Source of the DNA: Cellulomonas alba
Lineage (GTDB): Bacteria > Actinomycetota > Actinomycetes > Actinomycetales > Cellulomonadaceae
Length of the DNA stretch: 64,000 nucleotides
Reading direction: 5' to 3'
NCBI RefSeq assembly: GCF_030362835.1
Contig: NZ_JAUCGQ010000002.1
Location: 372,001-436,000, forward strand
Positions 1 through 8,034 of the stretch are shown in pieces (the first letter of the stretch is position 1; each line of letters starts with the position of its first letter). The notes beneath the pieces were generated by a model that saw nothing but the letters and a program-made list of their open reading frames with translations, ran no database searches and was not told where the DNA came from. The position numbers and the translations under genes are program-made.

Positions 1-442
1 GCGCCCCCGCGAGCGAGAACGCGTTCCACAGCAGGTAGACGCCGACGCCGGTCCACCAGAACCCGACGCGGCCGGCGGCGCGGTCACGCTGCGCGGTCCC
101 GACGGCGGTCGACTCGTCGATCGTCAGCTGCGCCGCGACGGGCCGCAGACGGCGGCTCACGCGCAGGATCGGTGTCACGAGCGGGCCGTACAGCGCGTTG
201 CGGACGCCCAGGAGCCCCGCGGTCGCGATCGCCGCACCGGCCGCGCCGCCGCCCGCGACGACGCCGACGAACGCGAACTGCGACCCGCCCGAGAACATCA
301 GCAGGCTGAGCGCCATGGTCTGCGGGATCGTCAGCCCGGCGGCAACGGCCAGCGCGCCGAACGAGATGCCGTACAGCCCCGTGGCGACCGAGACGGAGAC
401 CGCCTGGCGGACCGCAGCCCGCCGAGCGTCGTCCGTCGTCAC
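1..442 (-). CDS. azlC: AzlC-family branched-chain amino acid exporter subunit, N-terminal part
   Basis: Reading the minus strand from the GTG at 442 gives an uninterrupted 147-residue N-terminal fragment that runs off the left edge of the window. It contains [15 protein letters not shown], the family signature [15 protein letters not shown] and [13 protein letters not shown], all typical of AzlC, the large membrane subunit of the AzlCD export system for branched-chain amino acids. Several hydrophobic segments are visible. The partner azlD would be expected beyond the edge. It lies 36 nt downstream of gabD on the same strand and may be co-transcribed with it. The family assignment is firm; substrate specificity is inferred from the family only. 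Confidence 0.85.
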   Translation of the reverse strand, partial: MTTDDARRAAVRQAVSVSVATGLYGISFGALAVAAGLTIPQTMALSLLMFSGGSQFAFVGVVAGGGAAGAAIATAGLLGVRNALYGPLVTPILRVSRRLRPVAAQLTIDESTAVGTAQRDRAAGRVGFWWTGVGVYLLWNAFSLAGA

Positions 443-478
443 GCCCGCTACTGTCGCACGGCCCTCGGACGGCCGCGT

Positions 479-1948
479 TCAGAGCGCGACGTACACCGGC
501 TCGAGGTACTCCTCGAGGCCCGCCTCGCCGCCCTCGCGCCCGAGTCCCGAGTGCTTGACGCCGCCGAAGGGCGCGCTCGCGTCCGAGACCATGCCACGGT
601 TGACGCCGAGCATCCCGGCCTCGACCCGGTCCGCGAGCCGCATCACGCGACCGATGTCGCGCGTGTACGCGTACGCGACGAGCCCGAACGGGGTCCGGTT
701 CGCGAGCTCGATCGCCTCCTCCTCGTCGCCGAACGTGACGACCGGCGCGACGGGCCCGAAGATCTCCTCGGTGACGATCCGGTGCTCGGGGTCCACGCGG
801 TCGAGCACCGTGGGCGCGTAGAAGTACCCGGTGCGGCGCGGGCGCTCACCCCCGACGTGCACGCGCGCGCCGGCGTCCACGGCCTGCGCCACCACCTCCT
901 CGACGCGGTCGACGGCCGCCTGTTCGATCAGCGGCCCGACCGTCGTGCCGGGCTCGGCGCCGTGCCCCACGACGAGCCCGCGGAACGCCTCGGCGAGTCC
1001 CTCGGTGAACTCCTGCGCGACCGAGCGGTGGACCAGGAACCGGTTGGCCGCGACGCACGTCTGGCCCGAGTTCCGCATCTTCGCGGCGAGCGCCCCCTGG
1101 ACGGCCGCGGGGATGTCGGCGTCCTCGAAGACGAGGAACGGCGCGTTGCCGCCCAGCTCCATCGACGTCCGCAGGATGTTCGGCGCGGCCGCCGCCAGCA
1201 GCTGCGCCCCGACCTCGGTCGACCCCGTGAACGAGAGCTTGCGCAACCGGCGGTCGGCGAGCAGCGGGGTCGAGATCGAGCTCGCGGACGACGACGGGAC
1301 GACGTTGACCACACCGGTGGGCAGCCCGCGCTCGGCGAGCTCAGCGCGGATGATCTCCGCCACGAACGCGGTCGTCAGCGGCGTCAGGCGAGCAGGCTTG
1401 ACCACCACCGTGCATCCCGCGGCCAGCGCGGGCGCGACCTTGCGGGCGATCATCGCGATCGGGAAGTTCCAGGGCGTGACGAGCAGCGCCGGACCCACCG
1501 CCCGCCGCAGGACGAGCTGGTGGTTGGACCCGGCGGGCGCCCGCCGAGCCAGGCCGGGGAACCGCACGGCTTCCTCGGCGTACCAGCGCACGTAGTCCGC
1601 GCCGTACGCGACCTCGGCGCGCGACTCGGCCAGCGGCTTGCCGCCCTCCGCCGTGATGAGGGCCGCGACGTCCTCGGTGCGCGCGGTCAGCGTCTCGAAC
1701 ACGGCGCGCAGCAGCTCGGAGCGCTCGCGGGGCGGCGTGGCGCGCCAGACGGGGAACGCCGCGTTCGCGGCGGTCAGCGCGTCGAGCGCGTCCCGCTCCC
1801 CGCCGTCGGCGACGTCGAACAGCGTGTCGGTGGTCGCCGGGTCCGCGACCTCGAACGTGCGGCCGCTCGAGGCGGGGCGCCAGTCGCCGTCCACGAGGAT
1901 CCCGGTCGGGACGTGGGAGGCGACGGTCGGCGGCAGGGCGATGGTCAT
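479..1948 (-). CDS. gabD: NAD(P)-dependent succinate-semialdehyde dehydrogenase
   Basis: A 489-residue aldehyde dehydrogenase, the normal length for the family. It should oxidise succinate semialdehyde to succinate in GABA catabolism. Visible motifs are the cofactor-domain [10 protein letters not shown], the Rossmann segment [11 protein letters not shown], the general-base region [16 protein letters not shown] and the nucleophile region [12 protein letters not shown], in which the Cys is catalytic. The C-terminal [15 protein letters not shown] is typical of the GabD subgroup. The open frame continues upstream, but the ATG at 1948 is the family-like N-terminus (MTIALPP...). A CAGACT hexamer lies 7 nt before it (1961-1956), suggesting a leaderless transcript. 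The gene is divergent from thyA. Another aldehyde substrate cannot be excluded. Confidence 0.88.
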   Translation of the reverse strand: MTIALPPTVASHVPTGILVDGDWRPASSGRTFEVADPATTDTLFDVADGGERDALDALTAANAAFPVWRATPPRERSELLRAVFETLTARTEDVAALITAEGGKPLAESRAEVAYGADYVRWYAEEAVRFPGLARRAPAGSNHQLVLRRAVGPALLVTPWNFPIAMIARKVAPALAAGCTVVVKPARLTPLTTAFVAEIIRAELAERGLPTGVVNVVPSSSASSISTPLLADRRLRKLSFTGSTEVGAQLLAAAAPNILRTSMELGGNAPFLVFEDADIPAAVQGALAAKMRNSGQTCVAANRFLVHRSVAQEFTEGLAEAFRGLVVGHGAEPGTTVGPLIEQAAVDRVEEVVAQAVDAGARVHVGGERPRRTGYFYAPTVLDRVDPEHRIVTEEIFGPVAPVVTFGDEEEAIELANRTPFGLVAYAYTRDIGRVMRLADRVEAGMLGVNRGMVSDASAPFGGVKHSGLGREGGEAGLEEYLEPVYVAL

Positions 1949-2038
1949 GCGGCCCAGTCTGAACCGGCCGCGCTCGCCGCGCAGGCGGTTGCGCGTCGGG
2001 CCGCGGCGACGGGCTCGGCGCGACCTACGATGACGGCC
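1949..2038. promoter_or_regulatory. Divergent gabD/thyA promoter region
   Basis: This 90-nt spacer separates two divergent genes. On the plus strand TACGAT (2026-2031) ends 7 nt before the ATG at 2039. On the minus strand CAGACT (1961-1956) ends 7 nt before the gabD ATG. Both fit actinobacterial -10 elements of leaderless mRNAs. No convincing -35 elements are visible. Assignment is by pattern only. Confidence 0.45.
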
Positions 2039-2845
2039 ATGGCCGCGCCGATCGAGACCCCGTACGAGGACCTGCTCCGCCTGGTCCTGGAGACCGGGAC
2101 GCCGAAGGCGGACCGCACCGGCACGGGCACGCGCTCGGTGTTCGGGCACCAGATGCGCTTCGACCTGCAGTCGGGCTTCCCGCTCGTCACGACTAAGCGC
2201 GTGCACCTGCGCTCGATCGTGGGTGAGCTGCTGTGGTTCCTGCGCGGCGACTCGAACGTGCGCTGGCTGCGGGAGAACGGCGTGACGATCTGGGACGAGT
2301 GGGCCGACGCGGACGGCGAGCTCGGGCCGGTGTACGGCGTCCAGTGGCGCTCGTGGCCGACGCCCGACGGTCGGCACGTCGACCAGGTCACCGAGCTGCT
2401 CGCGAACCTGCGGCGCGACCCGGACAGCCGGCGGCACATCGTCTCGGCGTGGAACGTCGCCGACATCCCGTCGATGGCGCTCGCGCCCTGCCACGCGTTC
2501 TTCCAGTTCTACGTCGCGGACGGCCGGCTCAGCTGCCAGCTCTACCAGCGCAGCGCGGACCTGTTCCTCGGCGTCCCGTTCAACATCGCGTCCTACGCGC
2601 TGCTGACGCACATGGTCGCGCAGCAGGTCGACCTCGAGGTCGGCGACTTCGTGTGGACGGGCGGCGACTGCCACATCTACGACAACCACGTCGAGCAGGT
2701 GCGCGAGCAGCTCTCGCGCGAGCCGTTCGCGCCGCCGACGCTGCAGCTCCGCCGGGCGCCGTCGCTGTTCGACTACACCTTCGAGGACGTCGAGGTCGTC
2801 GGCTACCAGCACCACCCGGCGATCAAGGCGCCGGTGGCGGTGTGA
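2039..2845 (+). CDS. thyA: Thymidylate synthase
   Basis: A 268-residue ThyA (E. coli ThyA is 264). It methylates dUMP to dTMP with methylene-tetrahydrofolate and releases dihydrofolate. Visible features are the phosphate-binding start [19 protein letters not shown], the active-site [12 protein letters not shown] with nucleophile Cys about residue 151, [19 protein letters not shown], and a conserved C-terminus. An ATG at 2030 is also in frame, but it overlaps the TACGAT -10-like hexamer. The ATG at 2039 is preferred because it sits 7 nt after that hexamer. The stop overlaps the folA start by 4 nt (GTGA), so the folate product is recycled by the translationally coupled next gene. Confidence 0.97.
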   Translation: MAAPIETPYEDLLRLVLETGTPKADRTGTGTRSVFGHQMRFDLQSGFPLVTTKRVHLRSIVGELLWFLRGDSNVRWLRENGVTIWDEWADADGELGPVYGVQWRSWPTPDGRHVDQVTELLANLRRDPDSRRHIVSAWNVADIPSMALAPCHAFFQFYVADGRLSCQLYQRSADLFLGVPFNIASYALLTHMVAQQVDLEVGDFVWTGGDCHIYDNHVEQVREQLSREPFAPPTLQLRRAPSLFDYTFEDVEVVGYQHHPAIKAPVAV

Positions 2846-3372
2846 CGCTGGGGCTCGTCTGGGCCCAGTCGCCCGCGGGGGTGATCGGCACGGACGGCAC
2901 GCTCCCGTGGCACGTCCCCGAGGACCTCGCGCACTTCCGGTCGCTGACGCGCGGCTGCCCCGTCGTCATGGGGCGCGCGACGTGGGAGTCCCTGCCCGAG
3001 CGGTTCCGACCGCTGCCGGGCCGGCAGAACGTGGTGCTGTCGCGTGCGCCCGGCTACGACGCGCCGGGCGCCGTGGTCGTCGGGTCCCTGGACGCCGCGC
3101 TCGAGCTCGTCGGGGATCGGGACGCGTGGGTGATCGGCGGGGGAGCGGTCTACGCGGGCGCGGTCGCGCTCGCCGACGTCGCGGTCGTCACGGTCGTCGA
3201 CCTCGACGTCGCGGGGGACACCCACGCCCCGGCGCTCGACGCGCGCGAGTGGGAGGTCGTGGACGACGGGCCGTGGCTGACGTCGTCGGCGGGCCCGCGC
3301 TACCGCTTCGTCACGAGCCGGCGCCGCACGCCGTCTGGCCGGCCTGCCCCTGGAGCAGCTTGGCCGGTGTGA
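2842..3372 (+). CDS. folA: Dihydrofolate reductase
   Basis: A 176-residue DHFR that regenerates tetrahydrofolate from the dihydrofolate made by ThyA. The N-terminus [16 protein letters not shown] and [16 protein letters not shown] carries the Met20-loop equivalent and the catalytic acidic residue in [26 protein letters not shown] and the NADPH-binding [12 protein letters not shown] follow. The GTG start overlaps the thyA stop. The fold normally ends near RYRFVTSRR; about 14 extra residues continue to 3372 and overlap the 3-prime end of the convergent minus-strand gene by 62 nt. That tail is Pro/Gly/Ala-rich and may be dispensable. Confidence 0.95.
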   Translation: MTLGLVWAQSPAGVIGTDGTLPWHVPEDLAHFRSLTRGCPVVMGRATWESLPERFRPLPGRQNVVLSRAPGYDAPGAVVVGSLDAALELVGDRDAWVIGGGAVYAGAVALADVAVVTVVDLDVAGDTHAPALDAREWEVVDDGPWLTSSAGPRYRFVTSRRRTPSGRPAPGAAWPV

Positions 3373-3832
3373 ACGCCGCAGGCAGCGCCTCGTCCCGGAC
3401 GGTGCCCAGCACCCCGATGGTCCGCACGGTGGCGCTGTCGCCGCACGCGTCGGCCCACCGGATGACGAGCCACGTCCGCTCGTCGCGGTGCAGGGCGGCC
3501 GGCAGCGTCCGGACGGGCGTCGCCGGGTCGGTGCCGAGCGGGTCGTTCGCGGTGAGCCAGGCCGCGGCGACGCCGGGACCGGTGACGGACTCGACCCGCT
3601 GCCACGCGGCCGCACCCTCGAGCTCGACCGTCGTGATCGGGCCGCCGGGTGCCGCCCCCTGCGCGCCACCGGCGGTCGATCCCGGGAGGACGCCCGGCCG
3701 GAACGCCGACGCGCCCGCCACGGCTGCGGCCATCAGCGCGACTCCGGCGGCGATGCCCACCGCGACGCGCCAGCGGGGTGTCACCGGCACGACGGCGTCG
3801 AGCGCGGCGTCGGCGACGGTTGTGCGGCTCAT
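3311..3832 (-). CDS. Hypothetical single-pass membrane protein
   Basis: A 173-residue protein I do not recognise. It has a short cytoplasmic N-terminus, one hydrophobic segment (WRVAVGIAAGVALMAAAVAG, about residues 20-40) and an Ala/Gly/Pro-rich linker. The remaining extracytoplasmic domain contains WLVIRWADACGDSATVRTIG and two cysteines that could pair. The ATG at 3832 is chosen over an in-frame GTG at 3838 because TACGTT (3844-3839) lies exactly 6 nt before it. The start codon is inside the left arm of a 12-bp inverted repeat shared with the divergent membrane protein/GntR genes, so joint control is likely. Its 3-prime end overlaps folA. Confidence 0.6.
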   Translation of the reverse strand: MSRTTVADAALDAVVPVTPRWRVAVGIAAGVALMAAAVAGASAFRPGVLPGSTAGGAQGAAPGGPITTVELEGAAAWQRVESVTGPGVAAAWLTANDPLGTDPATPVRTLPAALHRDERTWLVIRWADACGDSATVRTIGVLGTVRDEALPAAFTPAKLLQGQAGQTACGAGS

Positions 3833-3848
3833 TGGCACAACGTACTAT
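3820..3848 (+). promoter_or_regulatory. Promoter of the membrane protein-GntR operon
   Basis: TTGTGC (3820-3825), a 17-nt spacer, then TACTAT (3843-3848) form a recognisable sigma-70-like promoter. The start point is predicted near 3855, about 23 nt before the GTG at 3878. The -10 overlaps the minus-strand TACGTT (3844-3839) that would serve the divergent gene. Both are enclosed by the inverted repeat at 3826-3859. Confidence 0.6.
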
Positions 3849-3859
3849 GCCAATGAGCC
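3826..3859. promoter_or_regulatory. Perfect 12-bp inverted repeat, probable GntR operator
   Basis: GGCTCATTGGCA (3826-3837) and TGCCAATGAGCC (3848-3859) are exact reverse complements separated by 10 nt. They flank the two overlapping divergent -10 hexamers. The neighbouring operon encodes a YtrA-type GntR regulator, a subfamily that often represses its own promoter at long inverted repeats. Autoregulation is inference. Confidence 0.65.
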
Positions 3860-3877
3860 AATCCACCAGGGGGTCCC

Positions 3878-4726
3878 GTGTCCGCCGTACCCGTCGTGCT
3901 CGTCACCGTGCTCGCGCTCGTCGCGGGCCTCGTCGCGGCGGCGGTGCTCGCCCGCCCGGTGCGCGCGGTCGACGTGGCGTGGCTGGCGGGCGACGCCTAC
4001 CCGTCCGCGGACGAGGCGGCCGTCTACGAGCGGTACCTGCGGCGGCACCGGCGGCACCGGGCCGTCGGCGGCCTGTTCGGCGCCGCGTTCGCGGTGGTCA
4101 CCGGGGTGGCCTGGTACGGCTCGGTGCACGCCGGGATCGGCACGGGGAGCCCGTTCGCCGACGTGCTGTGGTGCGCGCTCGCGGGGATCGTCTGCGGTGC
4201 GCTCTCGGCAGAGACCTTCCGCTTCGACCGACCACGCCGGCCGTCCGCGCGGACCGCCGCGTCGCTCGAGCCGCACGCGCCGGCGGCCCGCGCCGACCTC
4301 GCGCGCGTCGCCCGCGTGCTGGTGGTGTGCTCGCTCATGGTCGCGGGGGTCGTCGTCGCGGTGCGCGGGCTCGGCTCGCTCGGGGTCCTCACGACGGCCG
4401 TCGCAGGTGCCGCGATGGTGGGCGTCGCCGAGGTCACGCGCGCCTCGATCGCCGGTCGCCGCCGGCCCGTCATGACGGACGCCGCGGCGCGCGTCGACGC
4501 GCGCATCCGGGCGTTCGCCGGCGTGGCGGTCGCGCGTCTGGAGCTCGCCGCCGCGGTGCTGACCGCCGGTTGGGTCGTCTCCGGGCTGCCCGACCAGGGC
4601 GGTGGCGGTGACGACGCCGTGCGCGTCGTGCTCGTGCTCGCGGCGCTCGTGGCGACGCTCGTGCTGCTGCACCGTGCCGCGCCCCGCGCACCGCGCGGCT
4701 GGCTGCCGCCGGGGGCGCTCGCGTGA
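3878..4726 (+). CDS. Multi-pass membrane protein encoded with a GntR regulator
   Basis: A 282-residue protein with roughly six hydrophobic segments. One is at the N-terminus (VVLVTVLALVAGLVAAAVLA), two are in residues 65-115, two in the middle (VLVVCSLMVAGVVVAV and following), and two near the C-terminus ending in VLVLAALVATLVLLHRAA. It has no ATPase or other catalytic motif that I recognise. The GTG start follows AGGGGG. Its end overlaps the GntR gene by 4 nt (GTGA). YtrA-type GntR regulators commonly sit in operons with membrane transport or envelope-stress genes, but no ABC ATPase is present here, so the function is unknown. Confidence 0.75.
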   Translation: MSAVPVVLVTVLALVAGLVAAAVLARPVRAVDVAWLAGDAYPSADEAAVYERYLRRHRRHRAVGGLFGAAFAVVTGVAWYGSVHAGIGTGSPFADVLWCALAGIVCGALSAETFRFDRPRRPSARTAASLEPHAPAARADLARVARVLVVCSLMVAGVVVAVRGLGSLGVLTTAVAGAAMVGVAEVTRASIAGRRRPVMTDAAARVDARIRAFAGVAVARLELAAAVLTAGWVVSGLPDQGGGGDDAVRVVLVLAALVATLVLLHRAAPRAPRGWLPPGALA

Positions 4727-5091
4727 TCGTCCACGTCGACGCGGACGCGCCGACGCCCGTCTTCGAGCAGCTGCGCTCGCAGATCGAGCGCCTGATCGTC
4801 TCGGGCCAGCTCGCGTCCGGCGCCCGGCTGCCTACCGTCCGGCAGCTCGCCACGGACCTCGGGCTGGCGCGCGGCACGGTCAACAAGGTGTACGAGCAGC
4901 TCGCACGTGACGGGCTCGTCGCGACGGCGGGCCGCCACGGCACGACGGTCCTGCCGGTGGCGCGTCGCCGGGCCCCCGCGTCCGCCGACGTCGACGCGGC
5001 GGCCGACACCCTCGCCCTCGTCGCGCGGCAGCTCGGGCTCTCCGACGCAGCCACGCACGCGGCGCTCGAGCGGGCGCTCGGCCGCTGGTGA
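4723..5091 (+). CDS. GntR-family transcriptional regulator, YtrA type
   Basis: A 122-residue protein: a winged-helix domain in the first 75 residues (PVFEQLRSQIERLIVSGQL, then LPTVRQLATDLGLARGTVNKVYEQLARDGLV), followed by only about 45 residues. The short C-terminus, lacking a ligand-binding FadR or UTRA domain, is typical of the YtrA subfamily, where the tail serves dimerisation. The GTG start overlaps the upstream membrane-protein stop by 4 nt, so the two are translationally coupled. The likely target is the inverted repeat at 3826-3859. The effector is unknown. Confidence 0.9.
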   Translation: MIVHVDADAPTPVFEQLRSQIERLIVSGQLASGARLPTVRQLATDLGLARGTVNKVYEQLARDGLVATAGRHGTTVLPVARRRAPASADVDAAADTLALVARQLGLSDAATHAALERALGRW

Positions 5092-5164
5092 CGGGGCGCG
5101 GCCGCCCGGCTCGCAGGGCGATATCGCGCGACGGCGCGTCCCACCCGGGCGGTACCGTTGCGGC

Positions 5165-6085
5165 ATGCCGCTGGTGACGTCGTCCGTCCGCCCGTTCGGG
5201 GCCGTGCTGTCCGCGATGGTCACGCCGATGACGGAGGACGGGGCGGTCGACCTGACCGCCGCCGTCGCCCTCGCGAAGCACCTCGTCGACGAGGCGGGGC
5301 ACGACGGACTCGTCCTCAACGGCACCACCGGCGAGGCGCCCACCACTCACGCGCCAGAGAAGGCCGAGCTCGTGGCCGCCGTCGTGGAGGCGGTGGGTGA
5401 CCGCGCCTACGTCGTCGCGGGCGCGGGCTCGAACGACACGGCGCACGCGGTCCGCATGGCCGAGCAGGCAGCCGAGGCGGGCGCGCACGGCCTGCTCGTC
5501 GTCAGCCCGTACTACTCGCGACCGTCGCAGCCGGGGCTCGTCGCGCACATCACGACCGTGGCCGGCTCCACCGAGCTGCCGGTCATGGTCTACGACGTTC
5601 CCGGCCGGGCGGGCGTGCGCATGGCGCCCGCCACGATCGACGCGCTCGCGTCGCACCAGCGGATCGTGGCGATGAAGGACGCGACCGGCGACGTCGCCGC
5701 CGCCGCGGACGCCATCGCGCGGACGGGGCTCGCCTGGTACTCGGGCGACGACGCGGTGACGCTGCCGTTCTTCGCCCACGGGGCGTGCGGCGTCGTCGGC
5801 GTCGCGACCCAGGTGGTCGGCCGTCAGTTCGCCGCCATGGTCGCGGCCTGGGACGCCGGCGACCACGCCGAGGCGCTGCGCCTCTTCCGCACCACGGTCC
5901 CCGCCGTCCAGGCGATCAACGGCTCCGGGTTCCAGGCGGTGTTCGCGAAGGCGGCGCTCCAGGTGCTCGGCCTGCTCGACTCGCGCGCCGTGCGGCTCCC
6001 GTACGTGCCCGCGTCCGACGACGACCTCGAGGGCATCCGTGCCGGCCTGCGCGCGGCCGGGCTGCTCGACTCCGCGCTGGCCTGA
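5165..6085 (+). CDS. dapA: 4-hydroxy-tetrahydrodipicolinate synthase
   Basis: A 306-residue TIM-barrel lyase, the usual DapA length, condensing pyruvate with aspartate semialdehyde in the lysine/diaminopimelate pathway. It shows LNGTTGEAPTT (pyruvate-binding Thr pair), VMVYDVPGRAGVRM with the catalytic Tyr about residue 143, and IVAMKDATGD with the Schiff-base Lys about residue 171. TACCGT (5153-5158) lies 6 nt before the ATG, suggesting a leaderless mRNA. RNase J follows after 33 nt on the same strand, as in other actinobacteria. A different aldolase of the NAL/DapA family is possible but less likely given this synteny. Confidence 0.93.
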   Translation: MPLVTSSVRPFGAVLSAMVTPMTEDGAVDLTAAVALAKHLVDEAGHDGLVLNGTTGEAPTTHAPEKAELVAAVVEAVGDRAYVVAGAGSNDTAHAVRMAEQAAEAGAHGLLVVSPYYSRPSQPGLVAHITTVAGSTELPVMVYDVPGRAGVRMAPATIDALASHQRIVAMKDATGDVAAAADAIARTGLAWYSGDDAVTLPFFAHGACGVVGVATQVVGRQFAAMVAAWDAGDHAEALRLFRTTVPAVQAINGSGFQAVFAKAALQVLGLLDSRAVRLPYVPASDDDLEGIRAGLRAAGLLDSALA

Positions 6086-6118
6086 GCGCCGGCCCCACGC
6101 CACCTCACCAGGAGACAC

Positions 6119-7804
6119 ATGAGCCACCCGCACCCCGAGCTGACGCTGCCGCCGGCGCTACCCGAGGGGGCCCTGCGGGTCGTCGCCCTCGGTGGCCTCG
6201 GCGAGGTCGGCCGCAACATGGCCGTCCTCGAGTACGCAGGCCGGCTGCTCGTCATCGACTGCGGCGTGCTGTTCCCAGAGGACCACCAGCCGGGCGTCGA
6301 CCTGATCCTCCCGGACTTCGACTACATCCGGGACCGGCTCGACGACATCGAGGCGATCGTCCTCACGCACGGGCACGAGGACCACATCGGCGCCGTGCCC
6401 TACCTGCTGCGGCTGCGGCGCGACATCCCGCTCGTCGGCTCGCAGCTGACGCTCGCGTTCGTCGAGGCGAAGCTCAAGGAGCACCGGATCGCGCCGCTGA
6501 CGCTCGCGGTGCGCGAGGGCCAGGTCGAGCAGCTCGGCGTGTTCGAGTGCGAGTTCGTCGCGGTGAACCACTCGATCCCGGACGCGCTCGCCGTCGCCGT
6601 GACCACCGGCGCGGGCACCGTGCTGCACACGGGCGACTTCAAGATGGACCAGCTCCCGCTCGACGGGCGCATCACCGACCTGCGTGCTTTCGCGCGCCTC
6701 GGCGAGCGCGGCGTCGACCTGTTCATGGTCGACTCGACCAACGCCGAGGTGCCGGGCTTCGTGGCGCAGGAGCGGGGCATCGGACCCGTGCTCGACTCGG
6801 TGTTCGCGGAGTCGACCAAGCGGATCGTCGTCGCCTCGTTCTCGTCCCACGTGCACCGCGTGCAGCAGGTGCTCGACGCGGCCGCCGCGCACGGGCGGCA
6901 CGTCGCCCTCGTGGGCCGCTCGATGGTGCGCAACATGGCGATCGCGTCGGAGCTCGGGTACCTCAAGGTGCCGGAGAACGTGCTGATCGACTCCAAGCGC
7001 GTCGACGAGCTGCCGGACGACGAGATCGTGCTGATGTGCACCGGCTCGCAGGGCGAGCCGATGGCGGCGCTCTCGCGCATCGCGAACAACGACCACAAGA
7101 TCACGGTCGGCCCGGGCGACACCGTGATCCTCGCGTCCTCGCTGATCCCCGGGAACGAGAACGCCGTGTTCCGCGTCATCAACGGGCTCACGCGGCTCGG
7201 CGCGCGCGTCGTCCACTCGGGCAACGCGAAGGTGCACGTCTCGGGCCACGCCAGCGCCGGCGAGCTCCTGTACTGCTACAACATCCTGCGGCCACGCAAC
7301 GTCATGCCCGTGCACGGCGAGGTGCGGCACCTCGTGGCGAATGCCGCGCTCGCGGTCCAGACCGGGGTGCCGGCCGACCGCGTCGTGCTCGCCGAGGACG
7401 GTGTCGTGGTCGACCTCGTCGACGGCAAGGCGTCGGTGGTCGGTGCGGTGCCCTGTGGCTACGTGTACGTCGACGGGTCGTCCGTCGGGGGCGTGACCGA
7501 GGCCGAGCTCAAGGACCGCCGGATCCTCGGGGTCGAGGGGTTCGTGTCGATCTTCGCGGTCGTCTCGTCCGCCGACGGGAAGGTGCTGGCCGGGCCGCAG
7601 ATCCACGCCCGCGGGTTCGCGGAGCAGGACGACGTGTTCGAGGACATCCTTCCCGAGCTGACCGCCGCCCTCGAGGACGCGGCCCGCGGGGGAGCGGTCG
7701 ACACGCACCAGCTGCAGCAGGTCATGCGCCGCGTGGTGGGTCGCTGGGTGTCCAACCGTCTGCGCCGCCGTCCGATGATCATCCCCGTGGTGGTCGAGGC
7801 CTGA
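6119..7804 (+). CDS. rnj: Ribonuclease J
   Basis: A 561-residue RNase J of the metallo-beta-lactamase/beta-CASP group, acting in mRNA decay and rRNA maturation as 5-prime exonuclease and endonuclease. The zinc motif THGHEDHIGAVPYLL places H84, H86, D88 and H89; HTGDFKMDQ supplies the later Asp. FSSHVHRVQQV, the motif HVSGHASAGELLYCYN and the C-terminal RNase J domain (residues about 450-560) follow. The start has a strong ribosome binding site (AGGAGA) 5 nt upstream. A 92-bp sequence repeated in tandem begins at its stop codon. Confidence 0.96.
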   Translation: MSHPHPELTLPPALPEGALRVVALGGLGEVGRNMAVLEYAGRLLVIDCGVLFPEDHQPGVDLILPDFDYIRDRLDDIEAIVLTHGHEDHIGAVPYLLRLRRDIPLVGSQLTLAFVEAKLKEHRIAPLTLAVREGQVEQLGVFECEFVAVNHSIPDALAVAVTTGAGTVLHTGDFKMDQLPLDGRITDLRAFARLGERGVDLFMVDSTNAEVPGFVAQERGIGPVLDSVFAESTKRIVVASFSSHVHRVQQVLDAAAAHGRHVALVGRSMVRNMAIASELGYLKVPENVLIDSKRVDELPDDEIVLMCTGSQGEPMAALSRIANNDHKITVGPGDTVILASSLIPGNENAVFRVINGLTRLGARVVHSGNAKVHVSGHASAGELLYCYNILRPRNVMPVHGEVRHLVANAALAVQTGVPADRVVLAEDGVVVDLVDGKASVVGAVPCGYVYVDGSSVGGVTEAELKDRRILGVEGFVSIFAVVSSADGKVLAGPQIHARGFAEQDDVFEDILPELTAALEDAARGGAVDTHQLQQVMRRVVGRWVSNRLRRRPMIIPVVVEA

Positions 7805-8024
7805 CCCGGAGCGGAGGCCCGGTGAGGGCCGTGCGCAGCGCGGCACTCGCCGGGCAGGAGCGCAGGGTCGGGCCGACCAGGCGCACGGAGGCCTGACCCG
7901 GAGCGGAGGCCCGGTGAGGGCCGTGCGCAGCGCGGCACTCGCCGGGCAGGAGCGCAGGGTCGGGCCGACCACGCCCACGGAGGCCTGACCCGGAGCGGAG
8001 GCCCGGTGAGGGCCGCGCGCAGCG
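7801..8024. repeat. 92-bp tandem repeat after rnj, about 2.4 copies
   Basis: Copies run 7801-7892, 7893-7984 and a partial third from 7985 to about 8024. Copies 1 and 2 differ at only 2 of 92 positions. The third matches for about 38 nt with one substitution and then degenerates. Each unit begins CTGACCCGGAGCGGAGGCCC and contains short self-complementary stretches. The first unit includes the rnj stop codon. No gene of its own is visible; it lies between rnj and the convergent EamA gene. Confidence 0.9.
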
Positions 8025-8034
8025 GTACTGAGGC

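Noticed and set aside
198-821. A 207-codon plus-strand open frame
   Set aside because: It is antisense to azlC and gabD, has no family resemblance and a biased Ser/Arg/Pro composition typical of shadow frames in high-GC DNA.
1949-2815. Upstream extension of the gabD frame antisense to thyA
   Set aside because: The extra residues are Arg/Val/Asp repeats from the antisense of thyA; the family start is at 1948.
3382-3837. A second reading frame antisense within the small membrane protein gene
   Set aside because: Arg-rich composition and no start signal; the hydrophobic-helix frame on the minus strand is the credible one.
7801-8024. CRISPR-like array
   Set aside because: Units are contiguous 92-bp copies without unique spacers and there are no cas genes.
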